In this document: positions 34,082 to 42,768 of the stretch, piece after piece | How positions within the stretch are numbered: the stretch's first letter is position 1 | Layout of the letters: the number at the start of each line of letters is the position of its first letter | NCBI GenBank assembly: GCA_009844425.1 | Contig: VYBN01000011.1 | Coordinates: forward strand, 124,001 to 188,000 | Origin: Gammaproteobacteria bacterium | GTDB taxonomy: Bacteria; Pseudomonadota; Gammaproteobacteria; Steroidobacterales; Foliamicaceae | Length of the DNA stretch: 64,000 nt | Direction of reading: 5' to 3' | Translations under genes and position numbers: made by a program | The notes under the pieces: generated by a model | What the model saw: the letters and a program-made list of their open reading frames with translations, nothing else | The model's database searches: none | What the model was told of the DNA's origin: nothing

Positions 34082-35695
34082 ATGGAACTCGACCTGCATT
34101 GGATCCGCCCCCTGTGGCTGCTGGCGCTGCCGCTGGCCGCGCTGCCCTGGTTCAGGGGCAGGCAGGCCCGCGGGCCGTGGGCGAAGGTCCTGGATCCGGC
34201 GTTGGCGCCGTTTCTCATCGACCGCCGCGGGACCGGGGCCGGGTCGAACTGGCGGCTGGTCTGTTCCCTGGCGCTGGCTATTTGCCTGCTGGCGCTTGCG
34301 GGGCCTGCCTACCGGCAGGTACCGGTGACGGCCATGCGCGGCGGCGATGCGCTGGTGGCGGTGCTCGACGTGTCGCGTTCGATGCTGGCGGCCGACCTCA
34401 CGCCCACCCGTCTTGACCGCGCCCGGCTGAAGATCAAGGAAGGGCTGCGCATGCGCGCCGCCGGCCAGAACGGGCTGGTGGCCTTTTCCGGCCACGCCTT
34501 CACCGTCGCTCCGGTCACGACCGACGCGGCCACGCTGGTCAACCTGCTGGACGTGCTGGCGCCGGACGTGATGCCCAGCCGCGGCAGCGACGTGGCCGCG
34601 GCCCTCGTCAGGGGCCACCGCCTGCTGAACCAGGCGGACGCCAGCGAGGGAACGGTTTTGCTGGTGACCGACGGATCAGGCGGGCGCAGGGCCGTGGCCG
34701 CCGCCCGCGCACTGCGCGCCGACGGACACAGGCTGCTGGTCCTGGGCGCCGCCACACCGGACGGGGCCCCGGTCCCCGATATGCGCGGCGGGTTTCTGCG
34801 CGACGACTGGGCGGGCCTGGTGGTGAGCCGGCCGGACGAGGACGAAATGCTGCGGCTGGCGCGCGAGGGCGGGGGCGGCTACCGCCGGATGACGGCCGAC
34901 AACGGCGACTTGCGCGACCTGCTGGGCCGGATGCGCAGCGCCGGCGCCGGCGGGCGGGAGGAAGGCTTGCAGGCCAGGCGCTGGCGCGACGAGGGCCCGC
35001 TGTTGCTTCTGTTCCTGCTGCCGCTGGCGGCGCTGGCTTTCCGCCGCGGCTGGATCCTCGTGCTGCTGGTTTTTGCCATGCCGCCGGGCGCGTACGCGGC
35101 CGACGGCTGGTTCACGACATCGGACCAGCAGGGCATGCGCGCTTTTTCGGACAGCGAATATGCGCGGGCCGCCGAGCTGTTCGACGACCCCGAATGGCGG
35201 GCCGCCGCCCTGCATCGCCAGGGCCGCTTTATTGAAAGCGCGGAGGTCCTGCGGGGCCTGAACGGGGTTACGGCGCGGTACAACCGGGCCACGGCCCTGG
35301 CCCTGGCCGGAAGCATCGAGGCGGCCATTCGCCTTTACGAACAACTGCTGCTGGACCGGCCCGACCATGCCGACGCGCACCATAACCTGGAGGTTCTCAA
35401 GCAGCTTCTCGACCCGGCGCCGGGGGTGAGCGGGCAACCGGCCGAGACACCGGCGGAGGCTCTGGAGGATCGCGCCGGCCAGTCCGAGCGCGAGCAGCAA
35501 ACCATGCCGCTGGCCGGCGACGTCGAGCTTCCCGAAGGGGAGTTGCTCCCGGAAAGCTCGCAGAGCTGGCTGCTGCAGGTTCCGGACGATCCGGGCGGGC
35601 TGTTGAGGCGCAAGTTCCTGCGCCAGTACCGGGCCGAAGGCGTGGACCAGGACGGCAACCCCCTGTGGCCGGGCGGAGAGGCCGAGCCGTGGTAG
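34082..35695 (+). CDS. VWA and TPR protein (BatB-BatC fusion-like)
   Basis: A 537-residue protein. After two N-terminal membrane helices comes a VWA domain with MIDAS DVSRS (Asp96, Ser98, Ser100) and LVTDGSGG. Two membrane helices (LLLLFLLPLAALAF and ILVLLVFAMPP) then lead to a TPR-containing tail (about 350-450: SDSEYARAAELF, YNRATALALAGSIEAAIRLY). The tail ends in a conserved FLRQYRAEG segment. This combines the functions of separate BatB (VWA) and BatC (TPR) proteins of other bacteria. The ATG at 34082 fixes the start; the open frame upstream overlaps batA in another frame. Confidence 0.9.
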   Translation: MELDLHWIRPLWLLALPLAALPWFRGRQARGPWAKVLDPALAPFLIDRRGTGAGSNWRLVCSLALAICLLALAGPAYRQVPVTAMRGGDALVAVLDVSRSMLAADLTPTRLDRARLKIKEGLRMRAAGQNGLVAFSGHAFTVAPVTTDAATLVNLLDVLAPDVMPSRGSDVAAALVRGHRLLNQADASEGTVLLVTDGSGGRRAVAAARALRADGHRLLVLGAATPDGAPVPDMRGGFLRDDWAGLVVSRPDEDEMLRLAREGGGGYRRMTADNGDLRDLLGRMRSAGAGGREEGLQARRWRDEGPLLLLFLLPLAALAFRRGWILVLLVFAMPPGAYAADGWFTTSDQQGMRAFSDSEYARAAELFDDPEWRAAALHRQGRFIESAEVLRGLNGVTARYNRATALALAGSIEAAIRLYEQLLLDRPDHADAHHNLEVLKQLLDPAPGVSGQPAETPAEALEDRAGQSEREQQTMPLAGDVELPEGELLPESSQSWLLQVPDDPGGLLRRKFLRQYRAEGVDQDGNPLWPGGEAEPW

Positions 35696-37053
35696 GCCGG
35701 CGCGCCGTATTAACGTTCCTGGCGCTGGCGGCATGGCCGCTGACGAGCGCGAAGGCGCAGGCTCCGGCCGAGGAGAACCCGTTCGTGGTGCGCGCCGAGA
35801 TCAGTTCCCGCAGCCCCTGGGAACGCTCGCAGGTGCTCTACACGGTGCGCGTTTTCCGCTCAGCCGGCGCTCGCCGCTTCGGACGCATTCGGCGGCTGAA
35901 CGACCCCGTGCTGCTCAGGGGCGAGGCGCTGATCGAGCAGCTCGGAAACGACCGGCAGTACAACTTCCGGTCGGAAGACGCCGATTCCCTGGTGCTGGAG
36001 CGGCGCTACGCGCTGTACCCGCAGTCAACGGGCGAAATGCTGCTTCAGCCCGCGAGCCTGCAATGGATCGGCGAGGATTTCGGGTTCCGCACGCGCAGTT
36101 TCGTTCCCGACGCCGGACCGGAGAGACTTGTGGTCCGGGCCGTGCCGTCGCCTCCCGCCGGCCGATGGCTGGCGGCGGCGGACGTGCATTTGTGGGAAGA
36201 GTTCGAGCGCGAGCCGGGCGATCTGGTCGCGGGCGAGCCGCTGATTCGGCTGCTGGGAGTGCGGGTGGAGGGCCAGCCCGCGCGCCAGATACCCGAACTC
36301 AGGCCCGGCGACGGCCCCAACTTTCGTCACTTTGTCGAACGCGCCCGGTTCGAAGACACCGTTACCGCCGGCGGGCTGGTGGGCGTGCGCCGGCAGCGCG
36401 CGGCGCTGCTCGCACTGCGCGCGGGCGATGTGGTGTTGCCGTCAATCCGGCTGAATTGGTGGAACACCACGAGCGAACGCTGGGAGATCGCCGAATTGCC
36501 CCGGCGCATCCTGCAGGCGCAGGCGCCGATCGGGCAGGACTTCCTTCAGCCGGATGAACCGCCGCCGGAACCCGCCGGGCCTCCCGGCTGGCTGGCGCCG
36601 CTGCTGGCGTTCGGCTGGTTCCTGACCGGACTTGCCTGGTGGATTACCCACCGTATGGGCGCGGACCGCCGGCTGCGCCGGAGGATGGAGTCGGCCCTGC
36701 GGCGCGACTCCCGCCGCCGGGATGCCCTGGCCGGCCCCCTGGCGGCGCTTGCCGCGGCATGTCGGGGCAAAGACGCCCGGCAGGTCGAGGAGGCCCTGCT
36801 GACCTGGGCGCGGGCCCACTGGTCCGGCGACGCGCCGCGCGACCTGGACGAACTGGGCCGGCGCTTCGGCGAACCGGCCGAAACCGAATGCCGGCGTCTG
36901 TCGGCAGCCCTGTACGGGCCGGGCCGGCCACATTGGAATCCCGAAGTGTTGCTGCAGGCTGCGCGCCGTCCGCCGTCCCTGACGACGAGTACCGAATCGG
37001 GCGAAAGCAGGCTTCCGTCGCTTTGGCCGGGGAGCGCGCCCGAAAGCGGATAA
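35689..37053 (+). CDS. BatD-like protein
   Basis: A 454-residue BatD (oxygen-tolerance) family protein. GTG start at 35689 overlaps the previous stop and gives a signal peptide (RRAVLTFLALAAWPLTSAKA). A large periplasmic region of immunoglobulin-like repeats follows (ENPFVVRAEISSRSPWERSQ opening), then one membrane helix at about 300-320 (LAPLLAFGWFLTGLAWWITH) and a cytoplasmic tail. It completes the MoxR-Bat operon. Element C2 starts 10 bp after its stop. Confidence 0.85.
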   Translation: MVGRRAVLTFLALAAWPLTSAKAQAPAEENPFVVRAEISSRSPWERSQVLYTVRVFRSAGARRFGRIRRLNDPVLLRGEALIEQLGNDRQYNFRSEDADSLVLERRYALYPQSTGEMLLQPASLQWIGEDFGFRTRSFVPDAGPERLVVRAVPSPPAGRWLAAADVHLWEEFEREPGDLVAGEPLIRLLGVRVEGQPARQIPELRPGDGPNFRHFVERARFEDTVTAGGLVGVRRQRAALLALRAGDVVLPSIRLNWWNTTSERWEIAELPRRILQAQAPIGQDFLQPDEPPPEPAGPPGWLAPLLAFGWFLTGLAWWITHRMGADRRLRRRMESALRRDSRRRDALAGPLAALAAACRGKDARQVEEALLTWARAHWSGDAPRDLDELGRRFGEPAETECRRLSAALYGPGRPHWNPEVLLQAARRPPSLTTSTESGESRLPSLWPGSAPESG

Positions 37054-37063
37054 ACTTGAGCAG

Positions 37064-37326
37064 GTGTGCTGTCCCGTGAGTTCCTTGCCTTTCAGCGTGT
37101 CCCATGTGGCGTGTGGCAAGGCGCGTTCCGCCGGTAATGGTTTCTCCCATTGCCAAGGGACGCAACGCGGCCACGGGCCACAGGAGACACGCCCTGCGGG
37201 AGCGGGCCTGAAGCGCCACTGCGGCGTTGCCGTCCTGGGCAATACGGACGTATTCCCTGCGGACGGCGCCTTGCATTGACGCTTCAGGCCCGCTCTGAAA
37301 GGCAAGGAACTCACGGGACAGCACAC
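37064..37326. repeat. Palindromic element C2 (about 265 bp, multi-branched)
   Basis: Perfect 32-bp arms (37064-37095 and 37295-37326) enclose a 199-bp core that is the reverse complement homologue of C1. The stem next to the right arm is a 15-bp perfect pair (37201-37215 with 37280-37294), whereas C1 has an unrelated 8-bp stem at that place. Inner stems AATAC/GTATT and AATGG/CCATT are shared with C1. The outer arms share no recognisable sequence with C1. It fills the 298-bp gap between the BatD and ogt-like genes. Confidence 0.9.
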
Positions 37327-37351
37327 TAATTCGTTTTCCGAAGTAATCGCC

Positions 37352-37954
37352 ATGCGCAATATCGATCTCATTCCTCCACCTGTTCGAGCCCGTCTTGAAG
37401 ACCGCGACCGGACGCCCGCGCGGGGCCGCTCGCTGACCGCGGGGTTTGCCTCCAGCCCGCTGGGCCGGCTGATGCTGGCGGAGGTGGACGGCGCCCTGTG
37501 CCGCGTGGGTTACGTGGACGCCTGGGGGGGAGGGCGTCCCGCCCTCCAAGTCAATGGCTTCGAGGATAAGCATTGGCAACGGCTGGCCCATCGCTGGCCC
37601 GGAGCGAACCTTCGGCGCGACGACGAGTGGGCGCAGGGCAGGGCGGACAGCCTGTTTTCCTCCGGCGACGATTCGGTGGAAGTCCTGTTGCGCGGAACGG
37701 CGTTCCAGCTGGACATCTGGCAGGCGCTGCTGGGGGTCCCGGCCGGCAGCACCGAGTCCTACGGGGGGCTTGCCCGGCGTGCCCGCAAGCCGGGCGCGTC
37801 ACGGGCCGTGGGCGGGGCCATGAACGCCAATCCCGTCGCTTGGCTGGTGCCCTGCCATCGGGTTGTGGCGGGCGACGGCGGCCTGTGCGGCTACGGCGGC
37901 GGCCTCAACCGCAAACAGCGTCTGCTGGCGGCCGAAGCAGCCGGTACGGCATGA
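37352..37954 (+). CDS. ogt: Methylated-DNA-protein cysteine methyltransferase
   Basis: A 200-residue O6-alkylguanine-DNA alkyltransferase. The suicide cysteine is Cys168 in VPCHRV, followed by [20 protein letters not shown], typical of Ogt. The helix-turn-helix motif with [12 protein letters not shown] and the Asn-hinge MNANPVAW are present. It transfers alkyl groups from guanine to itself, in the cytoplasm. Residues about 60-66 (GGGRPAL) are encoded by palindrome P4, inserted in the poorly conserved N-terminal domain. Its stop overlaps the lipA start. Confidence 0.9.
   Translation: MRNIDLIPPPVRARLEDRDRTPARGRSLTAGFASSPLGRLMLAEVDGALCRVGYVDAWGGGRPALQVNGFEDKHWQRLAHRWPGANLRRDDEWAQGRADSLFSSGDDSVEVLLRGTAFQLDIWQALLGVPAGSTESYGGLARRARKPGASRAVGGAMNANPVAWLVPCHRVVAGDGGLCGYGGGLNRKQRLLAAEAAGTA
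37529..37547. repeat. Palindromic element P4 (single hairpin) inside ogt
   Basis: GGAGGGCG, loop TCC, CGCCCTCC, identical to the first hairpin of P1 and P3, preceded by a G-run. It is read in frame inside the N-terminal domain of the alkyltransferase; no second hairpin follows. Confidence 0.8.
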
Positions 37955-38997
37955 CTTCTCCCGGCGGGGCGCACAACGCATTGGCCGCTATACCGGTGGT
38001 AAGCGGCGAGAAATACCGCACGCCGCAGGGATTCAGCGCCGTCAGAAACGGCATGAAGCGCCGCGCGGACCCGGAACCGGACCGGGCCGGGCGCAAACCG
38101 CGCTGGCTGCGGGCACAGTTGCCGTCGGGGGCACGGTATCTGCGTCTGAAAGGCATCATGCGGGAGCATCGGCTGGCCACCGTGTGCGAGGAATCGCATT
38201 GTCCCAACATCGGCGAATGCTGGAACGCCGGCACGGCCACGCTGATGGTGATGGGCGGCGTATGCACGCGCGCCTGCCGTTTTTGCGCGGTGGACACGGG
38301 CAATCCCTCCGGCTGGCTCGACGCCGAGGAGCCGGACAACGCCGCCGAGACCGTTCGCATCATGGACCTCGGCTATGTCGTGCTGACCTCGGTTGACCGC
38401 GACGACCTGCCCGACGGCGGCGCATCGCATTTCGCAAGCTGCGTTCGCGCCATCCGCCGCCGCAGTCCGAAGACGGCCGTGGAAGTGCTGACTCCGGATT
38501 TTCGCGGCAGCGAGGAGGCCGTGCGCACGGTGCTCGCAGCGAAGCCCGCGGTATTCGCCCATAACGTCGAAACCGTTCGCCGCCTGACATCGCGAGTGCG
38601 CGATCCGCGAGCAGGCTACGATCAGTCGCTGAAGGTGCTGAGAGCCGCCGCCCGTCACGGCGACGGCATCCTGACCAAGTCCGGCATCATGCTGGGTCTG
38701 GGCGAGCGCCCGGACGAGATCGCCCGCACCATGCGCGACCTGCGTCTGCAGGGCGCGTCGCTGCTGACGCTGGGGCAGTACCTGCGTCCCACCCGGCACC
38801 ATCTGCCGGTGGAGCGTTACGTGCCGCCCGAGGAATTTGCCGACTGGCGCGAGTACGGATTGGCCGCGGGCTTCACCGAGGTCGTGGCCGGGCCGCTGGT
38901 GCGTTCGAGTTACCGGGCCGAGCGCGCCTTGATGGGAAACAATGCAGGGGTGGAATTGCAATCGATGAATCCCGCGCTCTCCCAGTGCAGTGTCTGA
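37951..38997 (+). CDS. lipA: Lipoyl synthase
   Basis: A 348-residue radical SAM enzyme that inserts two sulfurs into octanoyl groups on lipoyl-dependent enzymes. The auxiliary cluster cysteines are in [12 protein letters not shown] and the radical-SAM triad in CTRACRFC. The C-terminal serine of RSSYRAE ligates the auxiliary cluster. ATG at 37951 overlaps the ogt stop; a longer frame upstream only reads across ogt. Usually lipA follows lipB; here lipB is absent, so the octanoyltransferase must be elsewhere or replaced. Confidence 0.97.
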   Translation: MTSPGGAHNALAAIPVVSGEKYRTPQGFSAVRNGMKRRADPEPDRAGRKPRWLRAQLPSGARYLRLKGIMREHRLATVCEESHCPNIGECWNAGTATLMVMGGVCTRACRFCAVDTGNPSGWLDAEEPDNAAETVRIMDLGYVVLTSVDRDDLPDGGASHFASCVRAIRRRSPKTAVEVLTPDFRGSEEAVRTVLAAKPAVFAHNVETVRRLTSRVRDPRAGYDQSLKVLRAAARHGDGILTKSGIMLGLGERPDEIARTMRDLRLQGASLLTLGQYLRPTRHHLPVERYVPPEEFADWREYGLAAGFTEVVAGPLVRSSYRAERALMGNNAGVELQSMNPALSQCSV

Positions 38998-39035
38998 CAC
39001 GGCACTGGCCCCGAGACGCGGAGAAGGAGCAGCAA

Positions 39036-39770
39036 ATGAAAAAACTGGCAGTATTTGTTCTGGCCCTGGCCGCGGTGGGCTGCGTCAGCGAGTCGTCGCT
39101 GCGCGTGGAAGCCAACACGCAATTTCAGCAGATGCGCCGGCAGATGCCGATCTCGCAGGACCCGGCCGAGCGCGCCTACATATTCTGCGTGGCGCAGGCG
39201 GTGCTGCGGGTGGTCGAGGAGCCCTACGCCAGCCGCGCCTGGGAAATCGAAGTGTTCGACATGCCCGACGCCAACGCCTTCGCCATGCCAGGCGGGAAGA
39301 TCGGCGTGTTCAGCGGCATCCTCGACGTGGCTCAGGACCAGGACCAGCTTGCCGCGGTGATCGGGCATGAAATCGCCCACGTGACGCGCGAGCACCAGGT
39401 GGCGCAGGTCAACCGTGGGATGATGACCACCGGCGCGGCGGCGGTCGCCGGGGCCGCGATGCGCGTGCCCCAGCAGGACATGCAGGCGATCGCGCAGATC
39501 GGCCTGACCCTGCCGTTCAGCCGCAAGCACGAGCGGGAAGCCGACGATATCGGCCTTTTGTACATGGCCGATGCGGGGTTCGATCCGCGCGCCAGCGTCA
39601 CCCTCTGGAAGAACATGGAAGACAAGGCCGGCAGCGTGCGCCCGCCGCAGTTCCTGTCCACGCATCCGGCCCCCGAGGACCGCATGGGCAACCTGATCGG
39701 CCGGATGAGCGCGGCGCTGGAACGGTATAACACCGCCCAGGGCCGGGGCATGCGTCCCGTTTGCGAGTAA
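39036..39770 (+). CDS. M48-family metallopeptidase lipoprotein
   Basis: A 244-residue lipoprotein (AVFVLALAAVGC, lipid Cys about residue 16) with an M48 peptidase domain. The zinc motif is HEIAH (111-115), followed by the Glu of EREADDIGLLYM. It resembles LoiP/YcaL-type periplasmic proteases involved in outer-membrane protein quality control. Start chosen at 39036 after a GAGAAGGAG ribosome site. Confidence 0.9.
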   Translation: MKKLAVFVLALAAVGCVSESSLRVEANTQFQQMRRQMPISQDPAERAYIFCVAQAVLRVVEEPYASRAWEIEVFDMPDANAFAMPGGKIGVFSGILDVAQDQDQLAAVIGHEIAHVTREHQVAQVNRGMMTTGAAAVAGAAMRVPQQDMQAIAQIGLTLPFSRKHEREADDIGLLYMADAGFDPRASVTLWKNMEDKAGSVRPPQFLSTHPAPEDRMGNLIGRMSAALERYNTAQGRGMRPVCE

Positions 39771-39797
39771 GCGGCGCCGCCGCGAAATACCCGCGGA

Positions 39798-40466
39798 ATG
39801 ATTCCGCTGAGCGATGAAAACAGGACCAGCCGCACGCCGGTCGTAAGTTACGCGCTGCTCGGCGCCATCGTTCTCGCCTTTCTGTGGCAGCTGCAGGCCG
39901 GCAACGCCGCGGTCTACGCCTTCGGACTGATACCGGCGCGCCTCGTTCACGGCGCTCTTCTGCCGCCGCAGCTCGAGTGGGCGCCGGCCTGGGCCACCGT
40001 CTTCACCTCGATGTTCCTGCACGGCGGCTGGCTGCACCTTGGCGGCAACCTGTTGTACCTGTGGATCTTCGGCGACAACGTGGAGGACGCGCTCGGACGC
40101 GGGCGCTTTGTCGCCTTCTACCTTCTCTGCGGCGTCGCGGCGGCATTGGTGCAGACCGTTTCCGAAACGACGTCCATGATTCCGATGATCGGCGCCAGCG
40201 GCGCCATATCGGGAGTGCTGGGCGCCTACATGCGGCTTTATCCGCACGCCCAGGTCCGGGTGCTGGTTCCTCTGTTCATCGTCTTCTACACGATTCGCGT
40301 GCCCGCGTGGTTGGTGCTGGGCCTCTGGTTCCTGTTTCAACTGGCCTCCAGCGCCGTGATTCAGCCGGGCCAGGGCGGGGTTGCGTTCTTCGCCCACATC
40401 GGCGGCTTTCTTTCCGGACTGATTCTGGTAGGCTTGTTGATGCCGCGTCGCAAAGCGCGGTTTTGA
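39798..40466 (+). CDS. Rhomboid-family intramembrane serine protease
   Basis: A 222-residue, six-helix rhomboid protease. The catalytic Ser134 lies in GASGAISG and the catalytic His200 in AHIGGF. The conserved HGGWLHLGGNLLYLWIFGDNVED loop is present in the right place. Such proteases cleave membrane proteins within the bilayer. It follows the M48 protease gene by 27 bp, so the two may be co-transcribed. Confidence 0.93.
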   Translation: MIPLSDENRTSRTPVVSYALLGAIVLAFLWQLQAGNAAVYAFGLIPARLVHGALLPPQLEWAPAWATVFTSMFLHGGWLHLGGNLLYLWIFGDNVEDALGRGRFVAFYLLCGVAAALVQTVSETTSMIPMIGASGAISGVLGAYMRLYPHAQVRVLVPLFIVFYTIRVPAWLVLGLWFLFQLASSAVIQPGQGGVAFFAHIGGFLSGLILVGLLMPRRKARF

Positions 40467-40496
40467 TTTCTTGAGGAACAACTCTGGAGGAACACC

Positions 40497-40793
40497 ATGG
40501 TCCGTTTGAACCTGGTAATTTTGTCCGCGGCCCTGGCGCTGGCGGCTTGTGGAGGAGGCGCCCCGTCAGGCGACGGAGCTGCGGCGGATGACGGCGCAGC
40601 GGCCGAGGAAGCGGCCCCGGCCGAGGCCATGCCGGCCGAGGAGGCCGATGCTGCCGACGCGACGTCCGAAGCCGCAGCCGATGACGCTGGTGACGCCGCC
40701 GGTGATGACGGCGGTGAGGACGCCGCCGACGATGCCGGTGACGAAGGCGGCGACGACGCGGGCGACGATGGTGGCGAGGAAGCCGCCGGCTAA
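40497..40793 (+). CDS. Small acidic low-complexity lipoprotein
   Basis: A 98-residue protein with a clear lipoprotein signal (LVILSAALALAAC, lipid Cys18). The mature part is composed almost only of Ala, Asp, Glu and Gly. It has no globular domain and would be strongly negatively charged at the surface. A GGAGG site precedes the ATG. Low-complexity acidic lipoproteins of this kind vary quickly between strains; a cation-binding or spacer role is conceivable but not supported. Confidence 0.65.
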   Translation: MVRLNLVILSAALALAACGGGAPSGDGAAADDGAAAEEAAPAEAMPAEEADAADATSEAAADDAGDAAGDDGGEDAADDAGDEGGDDAGDDGGEEAAG

Positions 40794-40805
40794 CTGATTC
40801 CGCGG

Positions 40806-40832
40806 CCGCGTGGGCGTCGTTCGCCCACGCGG
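40806..40832. terminator. Strong hairpin after the acidic lipoprotein gene
   Basis: CCGCGTGGGCG, loop TCGTT, CGCCCACGCGG: a perfect 11-bp stem 12 bp after the stop codon. No U-run follows, so termination would need Rho or the hairpin may serve as a 3' stabiliser. Confidence 0.5.
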
Positions 40833-40998
40833 CAAGACAAGGGGAAGGGGACGTCCTTCGCGCATTGCGGTCCGGTTCAGGGGCCGCTTCCGGTGCATGG
40901 CCCGGCCCTCTTCCAGGAATTGATAGGCGTTGCGCCCGGGCTTGCGTTCGGGCCTGCGTCTGATGAAAGCATGACTCCCTGAATTTGGAGAATCGAAC

Positions 40999-41841
40999 AT
41001 GAACCGATCCGTTATTGCCGCTGCCGCGGCCTTTGTATTGATTGCCGCTCCGGCTTTGGCGCCGGCCGAGGATGCGGGCGCTTCCTGGGATGACGCCATG
41101 GCCGCCGTGCTGGCGGGCGATCATCGCGGCGCCAGCCGCAGCGGCGTGCCGAATTCGTCCCGCGACGGCGCGCGCAATCCTGTCGAGACCCTCAAGTTCT
41201 TCGGTCTTCAGCCCGATTCCAGCGTGGTGGAGATCTGGCCTTCCGGCGGTTGGTACACCGAGATCATTGCCCCCTTCGTCGCCGAAAAAGGGCAGTTCTA
41301 TGGTGCGCATTTCCCGGGCGGCACCGATATGGAGTTCTTCAATCGGGCCCGTGACGCCTACAAGGCCAAGCTGGAAGCCAATCCCGAGGCCTACGGCAGC
41401 GCACAGATCACCGAGATGTACACGGGCAATATGGCGCTGGCGCCGGAACCCGTCGATATGGTGCTGACGTTCCGGAACGTGCACAACTGGATGTCCCGCG
41501 ACTTTCAGGACGAGGTCATGCAGGGTTTCTACGATGCCCTCAAGCCCGGCGGCGTTCTGGGGATCGTCGAGCATCGCGCCGCTCCGGGCAGCGAACAGGA
41601 TCCGAAGGCCGTGTCCGGGTACGTGACCGAGGAATACACGATCGCGCTGGCCGAGAAGGCCGGTTTCGTGCTGGAAGCGAAGTCCGAGATCAACGCCAAC
41701 CCCAGGGACACGCGCGATCATCCGGAAGGCGTCTGGACCCTGCCGCCGACGCTGCGCCTGGGCGACGAGGACCGCGAGAAATACGTGGAGATCGGCGAGA
41801 GCGACCGCTACACGCTGCGCTTCCGCAAACCCGAAGCCTAG
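40999..41841 (+). CDS. Exported class I methyltransferase-like protein
   Basis: A 280-residue protein with a standard signal peptide (SVIAAAAAFVLIAAPALAPAE) followed by a Rossmann methyltransferase-like domain. Motif I reads VVEIWPSGGWYTEIIAP, and the later PVDMVLTFRNVHNW and ALKPGGVLGIVEHR match post-I motifs. Being exported, it would lack cytoplasmic S-adenosylmethionine, as is typical of this puzzling family found across proteobacteria. The biochemical role is unknown. Confidence 0.8.
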   Translation: MNRSVIAAAAAFVLIAAPALAPAEDAGASWDDAMAAVLAGDHRGASRSGVPNSSRDGARNPVETLKFFGLQPDSSVVEIWPSGGWYTEIIAPFVAEKGQFYGAHFPGGTDMEFFNRARDAYKAKLEANPEAYGSAQITEMYTGNMALAPEPVDMVLTFRNVHNWMSRDFQDEVMQGFYDALKPGGVLGIVEHRAAPGSEQDPKAVSGYVTEEYTIALAEKAGFVLEAKSEINANPRDTRDHPEGVWTLPPTLRLGDEDREKYVEIGESDRYTLRFRKPEA

Positions 41842-41882
41842 ATAGCCCGTTAGTTTCCATCTTTCGCCGGGGCGCTGGCGCC

Positions 41883-41992
41883 GCGGCCTGGACTGCCCCC
41901 TGTCTGGGAGGAGACGCATGAACCCATCCATGGGGCTCGGCGGCGGCTCCTGCCGCCGACGCTCCTCCCAGACAGGGGGCAGTCCAGGCCGC
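41883..41992. repeat. Palindromic element E3 (type B core)
   Basis: Perfect 31-bp arms (41883-41913 and 41962-41992) around a type B core (41910-41965). Two inner hairpins lie in the core: CCCA-TCCA-TGGG (41923-41934) and GGCGGC-TCCT-GCCGCC (41942-41957). Together with the outer stem this makes a three-way cloverleaf. It ends 29 bp before the ABC ATPase start. Confidence 0.9.
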
Positions 41993-42021
41993 TACGGCAA
42001 TCGACTTAAAATACCGCGGCC

Positions 42022-42768
42022 ATGATTCGTGCGGAGTCGCTGAGCAAACACTACGGCGCGATCAGAGCGGTTGACGGAATCTCCTTCACGATAGAGCCGG
42101 GGGAGATCGTCGGCCTGCTCGGTCCCAACGGCGCCGGGAAGACCACCACCATGCGCATGTGCGCGGGCTACCTGGCGCCCACATCCGGCAGCGTGCAGGT
42201 GCACGGGTTCGACCTGCTGACCGAGACCATCGCCGCCTGCAAGACCTTCGGCTACCTGCCCGAGGGAGCGCCGCTGTGGGGCGAAATGACGCCGCGCGCA
42301 TTCCTCGACTTCATCGCCGACGTTCGCGAGCTTCAAGGCGATCGCCGCGCGCAACGCATCGGCGAAGTGACCGGCCTGCTGCAACTGGAATCGGTGCTCG
42401 ATCAGCGGATCGAGACCCTGTCGAAGGGGTTCCGCCGACGCGTCGGCCTGGCCCAGGCCATCCTTCACGACCCGCCGGTGCTGCTGCTCGACGAACCGAC
42501 CGACGGCCTGGACCCGAATCAGAAGCACGAGGTGCGCGAACTCATTCGCGGCATGTCCAGCGACAAGATCGTCGTGATCTCCACCCACATACTCGAGGAA
42601 GTGGAGGCGGTGTGCAGCCGCGCCATCATCATCGCCGCCGGGCGCATCGTCGCCGACGACAGCCCCGCGGCGCTGGCCGCGCAGTCGGACAGCAACCGCC
42701 TCGATCGCGTCTTCCGCCGGATCACCACCGGCGAGTCGCGCGCCGGCGCGGGCGGGGAGCTGTCGTGA
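42022..42768 (+). CDS. ABC transporter ATP-binding protein (GldA/CcmA-like)
   Basis: A 248-residue nucleotide-binding subunit. Walker A is GPNGAGKTT (34-42), the signature is LSKGFRRRV (in place of LSGGQ), and Walker B is VLLLDEPTDGLDP. The modified signature is common in the GldA/NatA/CcmA class. It is followed by a permease, a GldG-like protein and a DUF4340 protein, all overlapping or tightly spaced, so it powers a Gld-type ABC complex. Confidence 0.9.
   Translation: MIRAESLSKHYGAIRAVDGISFTIEPGEIVGLLGPNGAGKTTTMRMCAGYLAPTSGSVQVHGFDLLTETIAACKTFGYLPEGAPLWGEMTPRAFLDFIADVRELQGDRRAQRIGEVTGLLQLESVLDQRIETLSKGFRRRVGLAQAILHDPPVLLLDEPTDGLDPNQKHEVRELIRGMSSDKIVVISTHILEEVEAVCSRAIIIAAGRIVADDSPAALAAQSDSNRLDRVFRRITTGESRAGAGGELS

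Noticed and set aside
37573-37950. A 126-codon N-terminal extension of lipA.
   Set aside because: It reads out of frame through ogt; the ATG overlapping the ogt stop gives the normal LipA length.
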